Positions 1 to 8,251 of a DNA stretch of 64,000 nt are shown in pieces (positions within the stretch are counted from its first letter, which is position 1; every line of letters starts with the position of its first letter). Made by a program: the position numbers and the translations under genes. Source of the DNA: VXYK01 sp965214565 (GTDB taxonomy: Bacteria > Actinomycetota > Acidimicrobiia > Acidimicrobiales > Aldehydirespiratoraceae); assembly GCA_965214565.1 (NCBI GenBank), contig OZ243951.1, forward strand, positions 1,984,001 through 2,048,000. The letters run 5' to 3'. Below the pieces are notes generated by a model. It ran no database searches. It was not told the DNA's origin and saw only the letters and a program-made list of their open reading frames with translations.

Positions 1-270
1 GGTGACCTGCTCGCTACGTGCATGAGCCCCCAGAGCCGGAACCGCTACGTGGGGGAGCAACTCGGTCTGGGTCGTTCGGTCGACGAGATCATTGCGGAGA
101 TGGACCAGGTGGCTGAAGGCGTCAAGTCAGCGCATATCGTGCTCGAACTGGCCGCCGAGCACGACGTCTACATGCCGATCTCCGAAGAGGTCTGTCTGTG
201 CGTTCAGGGAGGTCAGGGAGCAGACGACGCGTACCGGGGCCTGATGGCGCGGGAGATTTCCAGCGAGTGA
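1..270 (+). CDS. gpsA: Glycerol-3-phosphate dehydrogenase [NAD(P)+], C-terminal part
   Basis: The open frame enters from the left edge and gives the last 89 residues of GpsA, which reduces dihydroxyacetone phosphate to sn-glycerol-3-phosphate for phospholipid synthesis in the cytoplasm. The segment begins GDLLATC and continues SRNRYVGEQLG, the conserved GDL..TC...SRN..G..L stretch of the all-helical C-terminal domain. It ends normally at a TGA. The N-terminal Rossmann domain lies outside the window. A serine/glycine-type DNA repeat starts about 40 bases downstream. Confidence 0.85.
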   Translation, partial: GDLLATCMSPQSRNRYVGEQLGLGRSVDEIIAEMDQVAEGVKSAHIVLELAAEHDVYMPISEEVCLCVQGGQGADDAYRGLMAREISSE

Positions 271-307
271 CCGTGCGCTTCGGTTTGAAACGGTGGGGCC
301 GGTTGTC

Positions 308-470
308 TCGGTCGTCTGGGTCGTCTCAGTCGGTTGGGTCAGAGGGATCGTCTGGGTCGTCTGGCTCGTCTGGGTCGTCTCAGTCGGTTGAGTCGGAGGG
401 CTCGTCTGGCTCGTCTGGCTCGGTTGGGTCGTCTGGCTCGGTTGGGTCGGAGGGATCGGTTGGATCGTGT
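308..470. repeat. 9-bp-based tandem repeat (TCGTCTGGG family)
   Basis: Degenerate tandem units of TCGTCTGGG/TCGTCTGGC alternate with TCGGTTGGG and TCAGTCGGTTGGG blocks between gpsA and the next gene. The unit length is a multiple of three, so one plus-strand frame reads Ser-Ser-Gly and the opposite strand reads Thr/Gln/Pro-rich. Neither frame has a credible start or a conserved domain, so I treat the stretch (roughly 271-550 with its flanks) as non-coding low-complexity DNA. It could instead be part of the N-terminus of the downstream protein if that starts earlier. Confidence 0.8.
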
Positions 471-550
471 GGATCTCGTCTGGCTCGGATGGGTTGGTTG
501 GTTTGGACGGGTCGTCTCGGTCGTCGGGGTCGGCTGGACGGGCGCGAACT

Positions 551-2023
551 GTGGATGCCAGCGTGGCCGCTGGTGGCAGCGTCCTCGCCGGTTCGGTGAT
601 CGGCGACCTTGAGGGGCCCTTGGCTGTGGTTGACGAGCATGGCCGGGTGCAGACGATCGACCGCAGATGGTCGTTCGAATGGGGGGTCGGTGTTGGGGAC
701 CGCTGGCGCGTCGCCCACGAGACAGCGGGCACCCGTCGGCACCGGATCAACGACGCCCCGGTCTACGAGACCCGCCTGCGAATATCCGCCGGTGACGTGG
801 TTGCACGTGTGGCGGTGGCAAACGACGGGGTCAGCAGAGCCCTCGTCGTGGAGTTCGAGAACCTGTCGAGCGACGCGGTGGCGGTCGCGCTGGTGGGCCG
901 TGCGGTCGGTGGTGAAGTCTCGGTCACCCGTGACTCGGTGAGCCTCGATGGGCGGGTGTGGATCCAGCCTGAGCGTCAAGCAGGAGGCGTGGTCGCGGCC
1001 AGCGGTCCGCAGGACCCTTGGCCGGAGATCCAGAAAGGTCCAGACGCAGAGCCCGTGTCGGTCCGTGGCAGCGATGTCGCGGCCGGTCTGGTGATGGCAC
1101 TGCCGCATCGACAGAGCGTCAAGTTCCAAATCATGATCGAAGGCAGGGTGCCGACACGGACAGCCTCGCCGACAGAGATCGCCTCAGGGTGGTCAGCCGT
1201 CACCGCTGATGCGCTGAGCGTCGATGTCGCGGACGGCGACCTCGGTACGGCGTGGAGACGGATACTCGGTGACCTTGTTGTCCAGGCCGGATCCGACGAT
1301 CCCGGAAGCGCAGCTGAAGCCGCCCCGATCCTCGACATCGCCGGACTCGACCGTGAGGCTGATCGGGCCCGCGCCACAGTGGTTGCGGCGAGCGAGGCGG
1401 GACTCTTGACTGGCGCGCCTGCGGTCGCTGCGCTGCGAGCACTTCTATCGCGCGATCTGCGGGTTCAAAAGGTTTCCGGGATCGATCAACTCGCGGATGT
1501 GCTGGTCTCGCGTGCAACCGGTTCACTCGACATCGAAACAGCGAACCTGCTGGCGCGTGTCCTGGAAGGTTCCGACCGCAAGGCTGCAGCCGATGCCTAT
1601 CGCCTAGCCGCCTCGTTGGACCCGAGCGGCCGTTGGCAACCCGTCACACCGGTCGCCAAAGCTGCGGAGCGCGTGTTGCGCATCTTGGTTGACGATTCAC
1701 ATGTTGGAACCCGCGTCGATGTGAACAGCATTGCCAGCACTGTTGGCGACACCGGTGAGGCCGGCGGCGTCCGCATCGACCTTCTCCCCGAGGTGCCCCC
1801 TGATTGGTTCGCAAGACCCGTCGATGTACGAGGCTTCGGCACGCTCTGGGGCCGCGTATCGTTCAGTGTGCGTTGGCACGGTCGCCGCCCTGCGCTGCTC
1901 TGGGAACGAACGGGCGGCCACGACCGAGTCGAACTTCGCTGCGCAGGCCTCGACCCCTCCTGGTCCAGCGTCGAACAGCACGGGGAGACGTTGCTTGCTG
2001 AGCCGCCGTGGGCCCCAAGCTGA
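551..2023 (+). CDS. Hypothetical protein of about 490 residues
   Basis: I do not recognise a named family. The first ~200 residues alternate hydrophobic and charged residues as in a beta-sandwich (runs such as RALVVEFENLSSDAVAVAL). The middle is helical, with a short repeat-like stretch around residues 330-370. The last 80 residues return to beta strands with WGRVSFSVRWHGRRPALLWE, which resembles the carbohydrate-binding tails of some glycoside hydrolases; that similarity is only an impression. The start is uncertain: GTG at 551 follows the repeat, while GTG codons at 467 and 596 share the frame. It sits between gpsA and rnhB on the same strand. No signal peptide is visible, so a cytoplasmic protein is likely. 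Confidence 0.6.
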   Translation: MDASVAAGGSVLAGSVIGDLEGPLAVVDEHGRVQTIDRRWSFEWGVGVGDRWRVAHETAGTRRHRINDAPVYETRLRISAGDVVARVAVANDGVSRALVVEFENLSSDAVAVALVGRAVGGEVSVTRDSVSLDGRVWIQPERQAGGVVAASGPQDPWPEIQKGPDAEPVSVRGSDVAAGLVMALPHRQSVKFQIMIEGRVPTRTASPTEIASGWSAVTADALSVDVADGDLGTAWRRILGDLVVQAGSDDPGSAAEAAPILDIAGLDREADRARATVVAASEAGLLTGAPAVAALRALLSRDLRVQKVSGIDQLADVLVSRATGSLDIETANLLARVLEGSDRKAAADAYRLAASLDPSGRWQPVTPVAKAAERVLRILVDDSHVGTRVDVNSIASTVGDTGEAGGVRIDLLPEVPPDWFARPVDVRGFGTLWGRVSFSVRWHGRRPALLWERTGGHDRVELRCAGLDPSWSSVEQHGETLLAEPPWAPS

Positions 2024-2193
2024 TGGCCGTGCGTGTGGAGTTGGCGGCCAGTTTCTGTCCGCTGCGCCACTGATTGGGTGTGATGGGGTGTGTGGGTTGG
2101 TGGTGGCCGGTTTCGGATGGCCCGGAGTTGTTGGCGCTTGCCGTGACCGGGGCTGGATCAACGCAGCGTGGTGGGTCGGTTAGGGTGCATCTG

Positions 2194-2892
2194 ATGGTTG
2201 CTGCCGCTCGACCGCTTCGCCAGTCGATCAAGTACAAGGCTCCTGGACTGAGGTTTGAGAAGGACCTGTGGGCGGCTGGCAACGCGGTGGTTGCTGGAAT
2301 CGATGAGGTGGGACGCGGTTCGTGGGCCGGTCCTCTCACCCTGGCCGCGGTCGTGGTTCCCCGAGACAGACGGCTCTACAAGGTCCGTGATTCCAAGATG
2401 CTCACCGAATCTGAACGTGAGCTGATGCACGACCGGATTCTGGGCTGGGCCGGTGGTGTGTCCGTAGCGCACGCCAGCCACACCGAATGCGACGAACTCG
2501 GCATGTCGGCAGCACAGAAGCTCGCCGCGCAACGCGCCCTCGACGGCCTGGAGATGCCGGTCGATCATGTTCTTGTAGACGGAAACTGGGATTTTGTGGA
2601 GTCGGTCCCGGTCACCAAGATCGTGAAGGGCGACTCAGTGAGCCTGTCGATAGCGGCTGCCTCGATCGTGGCGAAGGTCACCCGCGACCGGATCATGGGT
2701 CAGTGGGACCGGCACTATCCTGCGTTCGGGTTCGCCGCCAACAAGGGTTATCCGTGCCCTCGCCACAAGGCTGCGCTGGCGGCTTACGGGCCCAGCGCGG
2801 TGCACCGGTGCAGCTGGGTGTTCATGGACGACCTGCGCTGGACTGCCGTGCCCCGCCTCCTCGCCGAGGACCCGCAGCTGGGCCTGTTCTGA
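2194..2892 (+). CDS. rnhB: Ribonuclease HII
   Basis: RNase HII cleaves the RNA strand of RNA-DNA hybrids and nicks at single ribonucleotides in DNA, using two metal ions. The family signature is complete: GIDEVGRGSWAGP near the N-terminus (catalytic Asp and Glu), DSKML, the VDG strand, KGDSVSLSIAAASIVAKVTR (third acidic residue) and the HKGY-equivalent NKGYPCPRH followed by HRCSW. I place the start at ATG 2194 (MVAAARPLRQSIKYKAP), giving 232 residues. A longer in-frame reading to 2074 adds an atypical G/W-rich segment. The ~170 bases between this and the previous gene are G-rich, with no feature I can name. Confidence 0.93.
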   Translation: MVAAARPLRQSIKYKAPGLRFEKDLWAAGNAVVAGIDEVGRGSWAGPLTLAAVVVPRDRRLYKVRDSKMLTESERELMHDRILGWAGGVSVAHASHTECDELGMSAAQKLAAQRALDGLEMPVDHVLVDGNWDFVESVPVTKIVKGDSVSLSIAAASIVAKVTRDRIMGQWDRHYPAFGFAANKGYPCPRHKAALAAYGPSAVHRCSWVFMDDLRWTAVPRLLAEDPQLGLF

Positions 2893-2937
2893 TCCGCGTT
2901 CGGTACGGTGCGCTGCGGCGGGTAGAGTGCTGACGCT

Positions 2938-3270
2938 ATGGGACAGCCGGTCACCTTCATCCGCTCCAACTCGCCCCGCCCCGGTGTGGTGCGTTTCGAA
3001 CTGAACCGGAGCCTCACCGGCATGGGCCACGAGACCTACCATGCCACCGACGAGATCATCGGCGACCGTCCCCCTGATGTGCTGGCCAGACGCATCTTTG
3101 CGTTGGGCAACGTGTCGACGATCCACATGTACAGCTCAATGGTGACGATCACCTTGGCGACGACCGAGCAGAGTGATCTGGAGTCGGTGGTGAGTGACCT
3201 CTTCACCTATTACGTGCCTGGTGTCGAGATCCCCGATGACGAGGAACTCATCGCCATGGTTGAGGGCTGA
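2938..3270 (+). CDS. Nfu/NifU N-terminal domain-like protein
   Basis: A 110-residue protein resembling the Nfu_N domain found at the front of iron-sulfur scaffold proteins. It opens with a TPNP-like strand (SNSPRPGVVRFELNRSL), then has LARRIFALGNVSTIHMYSSMVTI, matching the pattern of 'SPLA..LF.I.GV..V....+ITV' in that domain. The C-terminal CxxC NifU domain that actually carries the cluster is absent, so this would be a stand-alone Nfu_N. It starts 46 bases after rnhB and may be co-transcribed. The assignment rests on fold-level pattern only. Confidence 0.55.
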   Translation: MGQPVTFIRSNSPRPGVVRFELNRSLTGMGHETYHATDEIIGDRPPDVLARRIFALGNVSTIHMYSSMVTITLATTEQSDLESVVSDLFTYYVPGVEIPDDEELIAMVEG

Positions 3271-3311
3271 TCGACGTCCGAATTGCTCGGCAACTGTGTG
3301 GATGGCGTCAA

Positions 3312-3941
3312 CTAGGTGGACTGCGCCCAGCGGCGGATCCAGGCGTGCATGGCTATGCCCGCGGCGACCCCTGCGTTGATCGATCGGGTGGACCCGTACT
3401 GGGCTATTGAACACACTTGCTCGGCGGCCTGGTGAGCCGCGGGGGAGAGGCCGGGACCCTCCTGGCCGAACAGCAGCACGCAGCGCCGTGGCAACTCGGT
3501 GTTCTCGATGGGGATCGAACCGGGCAGATTGTCGATGCCGATGATTGGCAGGGCTTCGGTCGCGGCCCAAGCGACAAGATCGTCGATCGTTTGGTGGTGG
3601 GTGATGTGTTGGTAGACGTCGGTCATCATCGCCCCTCGGCGGTTCCATTTGCGCTTGCCGACAATGTGGACTTCCGCGGCGCAGAAGGCGTTGGCGGTGC
3701 GCACGACTGTGCCGATATTGCGGTCGTGCTCCCAGTTCTCGACGGCGACATGAAAGCTGTGGCGACGCTGGTCGAGGTCCGCAACGATCGCCTCCACTGA
3801 CCAGTAGCGGTACCGGTCGATGACATTGCGCCTGTCTCCGTGGGCCAACAGGTCTGGGTCGAGCCGCCCATCAGCGGGCCAAGGCCCTTTGTAGGGTCCC
3901 ACTCCCGCCTCTTGGTGACCCTCAACTTCATTCACGATCAA
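3312..3941 (-). CDS. TrmH/SpoU-family RNA 2'-O-methyltransferase
   Basis: A 209-residue member of the SPOUT (SpoU) class, which transfers methyl from SAM to a ribose 2'-OH of tRNA or rRNA using a trefoil-knot fold. The three family motifs are visible: motif 1 NWEHDRNIGTVVRTANAF (with N and R), motif 2 VLLFGQEGPGLS, and motif 3 YGSTRSINAGVAAGIAMHAW. The N-terminal ~55 residues (with GDRRNVIDRYRYWSVEAI) form a substrate-recognition extension. I cannot tell the target nucleotide. Its 3' end faces the Nfu_N-like gene, 41 bases away, so the two are convergent. Confidence 0.85.
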   Translation of the reverse strand: MIVNEVEGHQEAGVGPYKGPWPADGRLDPDLLAHGDRRNVIDRYRYWSVEAIVADLDQRRHSFHVAVENWEHDRNIGTVVRTANAFCAAEVHIVGKRKWNRRGAMMTDVYQHITHHQTIDDLVAWAATEALPIIGIDNLPGSIPIENTELPRRCVLLFGQEGPGLSPAAHQAAEQVCSIAQYGSTRSINAGVAAGIAMHAWIRRWAQST

Positions 3942-3980
3942 ACCCTAACGTGGGCTGCTTGCGTCGGAGGCTTGAGTGGC

Positions 3981-4859
3981 CTAGTCGATGAGGGGGTCCG
4001 AGCGCACTCGGCGGCGCTCGGCGGCTTCGTGTTCGGGGAGGACGCGGCCGAACAGTTGCATCGTGCGTTGCACCCGCCCGATCACTCCGGGCTGCTCGGT
4101 GTACGCGAAGATCGCCGCGTGGCGCGGCTGCGAATCGGCGGCGACCCGTTTCACCCGGTGCAGTGAATGGCGGCCTCGGAAGATCTGGAGATCGCCCGGC
4201 CGGAGTTCAAGGGTGTGCACACCCCCGCTTCGAGCGATGCTCTCACCACCGTCGAGAATGGCCTGGATGCCCTCGAAGTTCTCATCGGTCGCTGAGCGGA
4301 TGGCGGGGCAGTACTGGAACTCGCCACCGGAGTCTGCATCCTGCACGAGCACCGTGACCGCGAAGTCGTTGGTGTCGAAATGCCAGGTGAACTGCTGGCC
4401 GGGATCCAAAATGTTGGCGGTGAGGCCCGCCAACGGATCGGCGTAACAGTACAGGGCCTCGATCTCGAGGCAGTCCGCGAGGAACTGTGCCAACTCCGGC
4501 GCACGGAACAGCGTGTCGATCGCCGTCCCGGAGTCCCAACTGTCACCGGGGATGAACCCACTGGAACGTTCCAGGAAAGTGTTGACCGGGTGATGTTCGG
4601 GGAAGTCCGGGTTGTGCGTCGTGTGGAAGTACGGGTTCATCACGTCGACCGAGAAGTGTGTCGTGTGCTTGCGGTCCACGATCTCGGTGTTGATACGGGC
4701 GGCCGCATCGGCGCGTACGAGATCCCGAATGACGGCACAACCGACGGACCGCAACCCGGCCCGTGCCTGTTGGACCACTGCTTGGTACGCCTTGCTGCGG
4801 GGCTCGTCGAGCGGATACGTGTTGAGGTCGATCAACTCTCTGAGGGCGCGGGTCGTCAT
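3981..4859 (-). CDS. 2-oxoglutarate/Fe(II)-dependent oxygenase
   Basis: A 292-residue double-stranded beta-helix oxygenase. The iron-binding HxD is visible in WHFDTNDFAVTVLV, and the distal histidine and 2OG-binding region in LQIFRGRHSLHRVKR. The sequence between includes GGEFQYCPAIR, as in the HalD/ArpA-like 2OG-Fe(II) family, which can hydroxylate or halogenate small polar substrates. HxD rather than HxG argues for hydroxylation. The start (ATG 4859) overlaps the stop of the upstream dehydrogenase by 4 bp, so the pair is translationally coupled. A hydroxylase followed by a beta-hydroxyacid-type dehydrogenase would suit oxidation of an amino- or hydroxy-acid; that pairing is inference. Confidence 0.8.
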   Translation of the reverse strand: MTTRALRELIDLNTYPLDEPRSKAYQAVVQQARAGLRSVGCAVIRDLVRADAAARINTEIVDRKHTTHFSVDVMNPYFHTTHNPDFPEHHPVNTFLERSSGFIPGDSWDSGTAIDTLFRAPELAQFLADCLEIEALYCYADPLAGLTANILDPGQQFTWHFDTNDFAVTVLVQDADSGGEFQYCPAIRSATDENFEGIQAILDGGESIARSGGVHTLELRPGDLQIFRGRHSLHRVKRVAADSQPRHAAIFAYTEQPGVIGRVQRTMQLFGRVLPEHEAAERRRVRSDPLID

Positions 4860-5791
4860 TGCTCAGCTGGGGCGACCCAGTCGCCGGGCAGGCGCATCGA
4901 GATCCCGGTGTCGTCCTCGATGCGTTTGACGACATGAAGCTCTCCCGCATCGGTTCCGTAGCGTGCCGCGGCCTGATCGAACACGGCGCGCGCAGCGGCG
5001 GTCATGGGCAGATCCGTGTTCACGTTCTGGCCGATTTCGGCAAGGAGGCCGAGATCCTTGGTACAGAGGTCGAGGGTGAAGGAGGGGTCGTAGTGGCCGG
5101 CGAAGACGCTCGGTGCGTCGTGCCGGACCACGAAGCTGTCACCGACGCTCTCCTTGATTGCATGCCACAGCGTCGCCAGATCGACGCCGTTGGCCATCCC
5201 CATGGCGAACCCCTCGCCGAGCGCCGCGGCCGAAATGAACCAGAGTTGGTTGGTCACGAGCTTCACGACGTTGCCCGAGCCCAGAGAACCACACGCAATC
5301 ACCAGCCCGAGGTTCTCCAGCACTGTTGTCGCGGTGGCGACGGGTTCGGCTTCTCCGGAGATGAACAGGGTCAGGGTGCCGTTGCGGGCACCGTCCACCG
5401 CGCCGGTCACGGGCGAGTCGACCACCTGCACGCCGGTAGGCGCCGCCGCTGCGAGTTCGAAGATCAGTTCTCTGCGGTTGGTGGTGAGGTCCACCCAGAT
5501 CGACCCGGCCCGCATGGCAGCGAGTGCCCCGTCTGCGCCGGCCATGACAGCTTCGACGTGGCTGGGGTGGGGGAGCGAAGTCAGGAACAGGTCGACTTCA
5601 CCGGCGCATGCCGCGGCTGAGGGCGCTGCGGTGGCACCAGCGGTGACCGCTTCGCCCAATGCCGAGTCGTCGATATCGAAGGCGACGACGTCGTAGCCGG
5701 CCGCGATCAGGCGCCGACACATCGGGCCGCCCATGTTGCCGAGCCCGGCGAAACCGACCCTCGGCAAGCTGTTGTCTTGTGGACGGATCAA
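4856..5791 (-). CDS. NAD(P)-dependent beta-hydroxyacid dehydrogenase (3-hydroxyisobutyrate dehydrogenase family)
   Basis: A 311-residue 6-phosphogluconate/3-hydroxyisobutyrate dehydrogenase-type oxidoreductase. The N-terminal Rossmann motif is VGFAGLGNMGGPMCRRL. Substrate-binding DSPVTGAVDGARNGTLTLFISG and the helical domain with GSGNVVKLVTNQL (catalytic Lys) follow. I choose the TTG at 5791 because it has a strong AGGAGG five to eight bases upstream on the minus strand, and this start avoids an 89-bp overlap with the next gene. Reading on to 5908 would add an unlikely Ser/Arg-rich leader. It overlaps the downstream 2OG oxygenase by 4 bp. Confidence 0.88.
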   Translation of the reverse strand: MIRPQDNSLPRVGFAGLGNMGGPMCRRLIAAGYDVVAFDIDDSALGEAVTAGATAAPSAAACAGEVDLFLTSLPHPSHVEAVMAGADGALAAMRAGSIWVDLTTNRRELIFELAAAAPTGVQVVDSPVTGAVDGARNGTLTLFISGEAEPVATATTVLENLGLVIACGSLGSGNVVKLVTNQLWFISAAALGEGFAMGMANGVDLATLWHAIKESVGDSFVVRHDAPSVFAGHYDPSFTLDLCTKDLGLLAEIGQNVNTDLPMTAAARAVFDQAAARYGTDAGELHVVKRIEDDTGISMRLPGDWVAPAEQ

Positions 5792-5819
5792 GCCTTCACC
5801 CTCCTGAACGCAACGGGGA

Positions 5820-6605
5820 TCATGGTTTCGGCGGGAGTGGGAAGAACGAACTGGTGCGGCGGATGTACTCGTCGTAACCGGTCCGCCTTCTCGACATTCT
5901 GCGTTCAAGCATCGGCACTCCAGACACTCGCATCAACAGAAAGGTGATCAACGCGGGGCCTATCAGTCCTATGATGCCGATCGGAGTGGAGGCGGCGACT
6001 AGCCCGATACCCCACCAGGTGCAGGCGTCTCCGAAATAGTTGGGGTGGCGGGTGTAGCGCCAGAGGCCTCGGTCCATCACCGACGTGGCATTGGCAGGGT
6101 CTGCTTTGAAGCGACTCAGTTGCCAGTCGCCGATCGACTCGAATCCGATACCGATCACGAATACCACTGAGCCGACGATCCAGAGCGCCGTGGAGCCCGT
6201 CTCCTGTTCGCTGACACCGATCTGAAGAGGCAGCGACACAATCCACATGGCTACGCCCTGCAGCGCATACACCGTCACCAGGCTGATGATCCAGAACCGG
6301 TCGCCGAATCGGCGGCGCATGGCCCGATAGCGGAAGTCCTCGCCTTTGCCGATGTTGCGGACACCCAGGTGAACACCGAGGCGCGTCCCCCAGACGGTGG
6401 CCATTGCGCACAGCAGCACGGCCTGACGGGTGTCGCCGCCGTCAGAAAAATCGGAATAGGAGACGATCAAGGTTGTCCAGGCCACCACGACGAATCCCGG
6501 ACCCCACGCAATGTCGACGATGCTGGCGTCTCGGATCGCCACGCTGATCGCCCAGACGGTGACCATCATCGAGGCGATCACCAGCGCAGCGACGAGGAAG
6601 ACCAT
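5820..6605 (-). CDS. DUF1295 membrane protein (steroid 5-alpha-reductase/ICMT-like)
   Basis: A 261-residue integral membrane protein with about six hydrophobic segments, starting with an uncleaved helix (MVFLVAALVIASMMVTVWAI). The C-terminal part carries the DUF1295/ICMT signature: GLWRYTRHPNYFGDACTWWG, followed by a last helix and YDEYIRRTSSFFPLPPK. Family members bind NADPH or SAM and act on steroid-like or prenyl substrates; the substrate here cannot be read off. Its stop is 28 bp from the start of the dehydrogenase/2OG pair, on the same strand, so the three may form one operon. Confidence 0.88.
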   Translation of the reverse strand: MVFLVAALVIASMMVTVWAISVAIRDASIVDIAWGPGFVVVAWTTLIVSYSDFSDGGDTRQAVLLCAMATVWGTRLGVHLGVRNIGKGEDFRYRAMRRRFGDRFWIISLVTVYALQGVAMWIVSLPLQIGVSEQETGSTALWIVGSVVFVIGIGFESIGDWQLSRFKADPANATSVMDRGLWRYTRHPNYFGDACTWWGIGLVAASTPIGIIGLIGPALITFLLMRVSGVPMLERRMSRRRTGYDEYIRRTSSFFPLPPKP

Positions 6606-6739
6606 TGCCGACAGAGATTACACGTTTCTCGCCGGGCGTGGCCGGAGCCGTGCTTCGTCGTCGCACGTGGTCGGAGCCGCGTGTTGTTGCAGAGATGCTC
6701 AGCTCGGGCTGAACGCATCGCCACCCGACTGGCGGCCTG

Positions 6740-7138
6740 TCATGCTGCCGACAATGGAATCCAGACGATTCCGTCGATGTGCTCGAAGTGGCCGTCTGCG
6801 GATAGGAGGTCGGCGCCGGTTTCCATGGCATGGGCGGCAATCCATACATCGTTTGTCGGTATGGGGCGACCCTTGGCGCGAAGGGATGCCGCTATTCGGG
6901 AGTAGCGGTCCGCGGTAATCGAGCCGACTTCCACAAGCGTCGAATAGGGGCTGTCGAGCACGGATCGGAGATCGGCGGTGTTCTGCTCGAAGCGCTTACC
7001 GTGGCGGAATCCGTAGAGAAGCTCGCCGACGACGACGGCAGAGAATAACAACTCCTCGGCCTCCCTCACGATCTCCGCGACATGTTCATGTCCCCGCATG
7101 AGCATGGAGTATGCGTTGGTGTCCAGTAGGACCCTCAC
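6740..7138 (-). CDS. vapC: PIN-domain toxin, VapC family
   Basis: A 132-residue PIN-domain ribonuclease. Acidic metal-binding residues are visible at MRVLLDTNAYS (first Asp), SAVVVGELLYGF (Glu), TNDVWIAAHA (Asp) and LLSADGHFEHI (Asp), the standard quartet of VapC toxins that cleave tRNA or rRNA. The start ATG overlaps the antitoxin stop by 4 bp (ATGA), giving a typical type II toxin-antitoxin bicistron. The region between its stop and the DUF1295 gene (6606-6739) holds a GC-rich stretch with no gene. Confidence 0.9.
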   Translation of the reverse strand: MRVLLDTNAYSMLMRGHEHVAEIVREAEELLFSAVVVGELLYGFRHGKRFEQNTADLRSVLDSPYSTLVEVGSITADRYSRIAASLRAKGRPIPTNDVWIAAHAMETGADLLSADGHFEHIDGIVWIPLSAA

Positions 7139-7398
7139 CTCCAGGCGTCCTCGTCAACCATTTCGAGATCCTTGATGGCGGCTTCAAACTCGTCGGCCTC
7201 CTGCGCGGTCCAACTGCCGATCAGGTCGTCGAGAGACGACCCCACCGTCCAAGGTCGCTCGACGTCCTCACTCAGCCCGGCACCCCTACGGAGCAGCTTC
7301 AGTGCTGCTTGATTGAGCGAGATCTTCTCACGAGCAGCGAGTCGGCGCATTGCGGCATCCAACTCGTCGCCGAACCCCCGAACTGTGAGCTGGTCCAT
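7135..7398 (-). CDS. vapB: Ribbon-helix-helix antitoxin, VapB/FitA type
   Basis: An 87-residue antitoxin. The N-terminal strand-helix-helix (MDQLTVRGFGDELDAAMRRL, then ISLNQAALKLLRRGAG) binds DNA as a dimer. The acidic C-terminus (EADEFEAAIKDLEMVDEDAW) would plug the VapC active site. The ATG is preceded by AAGGAGG. Short TGACTCACT repeats directly upstream look like its own operator. Confidence 0.88.
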   Translation of the reverse strand: MDQLTVRGFGDELDAAMRRLAAREKISLNQAALKLLRRGAGLSEDVERPWTVGSSLDDLIGSWTAQEADEFEAAIKDLEMVDEDAWR

Positions 7399-7413
7399 TC
7401 CGGCCTCCTTGCA

Positions 7414-7457
7414 TGACTCACTGGTGACTCACTGTACCTCAGATTATGAGTCACTCA
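7414..7457 (-). promoter_or_regulatory. Putative VapB operator array
   Basis: Upstream of the vapB start are two direct copies of TGACTCACT (7414-7422 and 7425-7433) and an 11-bp palindrome TGAGTCACTCA (7447-7457). Ribbon-helix-helix antitoxins bind such short repeated half-sites, so autoregulation of the vapBC pair is likely. The assignment comes from position and pattern only. Confidence 0.5.
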
Positions 7458-7504
7458 ACGGCGCCGTGTTGTTGCCGGGCGTAGCCGGAGCCGCGCGTTG
7501 CGGG

Positions 7505-8251
7505 CTATCGCTTCAGGCCTGCCCTTGCCACTGCGGTTGCGTGGGCGGATCGTTCCAATGTGTCGTCGAGGGGTTCGAGTTCAATGTTCGCCCCGGAGTG
7601 GTCCAGTGCCCATCGCAACATCGTGTCGGCCAACCAGGGGTTCTTGGGCAACAACGGCCCGTGCAGGTAAGTACCGACACGACGGCCCGACACAGCGCCC
7701 TCGAAGCCGTCCTCTCCGTTGTTGCCATGGCCCTTGTCGACCCGCCCCAGCGGGCCGCAACCTGAGCCCAGACGGGTGCGACCGGCATGGTTCTCATAGC
7801 CGACCACCGTGGCGGTCTCGCCGTTGAGGTTCACGCTCAGGACCACATCGCCGATGAGCCTGTCGGTTCCTGCGGTGGTCTCGAGGTCTAGCAGGCCCGT
7901 GCCGGCCATCTCTTCCCCGTCGGCGGCCACGTAGCTGTGTCCCATGAGCTGATATCCGCCGCATACCGCCAGCACCGCGGCTCCGCTGTCGGCGGCCCGC
8001 TGCAGGGAGTCGGCTTTGCGGAGCAGATCCTTCGCGACCATCAGCTGATCCCGGTCCTGGCCGCCGCCCAGGTAGTAGAGGTTGCAGTCCTCGGGTATCT
8101 CGTCACCGAGACCCACCTCGACCACATCCAGCGCCAGCCCCCGCCACTCCAGGCGTCGCCGGAACACCGCAATGTTGCCCCGGTCTGCATAGATGTTGAG
8201 ATGCTCGGGGTAAAGGTGCCCTAGTCGGACTGTTGGACAGCTCTTGCTCAC
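7505..8251 (-). CDS. gatD: Lipid II isoglutaminyl synthase, glutamine amidotransferase subunit GatD
   Basis: A 248-residue class I glutamine amidotransferase of the CobB/CobQ type. The nucleophile Cys is in AVCGGYQLMGHSY and the catalytic His in VGTYLHGPLLPKNPWLAD. GatD releases ammonia from glutamine and hands it to MurT, which amidates the D-Glu alpha-carboxylate of the lipid II stem peptide at the inner face of the membrane. It overlaps murT by 4 bp, the usual murT-gatD arrangement. Length is normal for the family. Confidence 0.93.
   Translation of the reverse strand: MSKSCPTVRLGHLYPEHLNIYADRGNIAVFRRRLEWRGLALDVVEVGLGDEIPEDCNLYYLGGGQDRDQLMVAKDLLRKADSLQRAADSGAAVLAVCGGYQLMGHSYVAADGEEMAGTGLLDLETTAGTDRLIGDVVLSVNLNGETATVVGYENHAGRTRLGSGCGPLGRVDKGHGNNGEDGFEGAVSGRRVGTYLHGPLLPKNPWLADTMLRWALDHSGANIELEPLDDTLERSAHATAVARAGLKR

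Noticed and set aside
127..750. Thr/Gln/Pro-rich minus-strand frame over the first repeat
   Set aside because: It is a by-product of the TCGTCTGGG repeat, overlaps gpsA and the next gene, and has no conserved domain or ribosome site.
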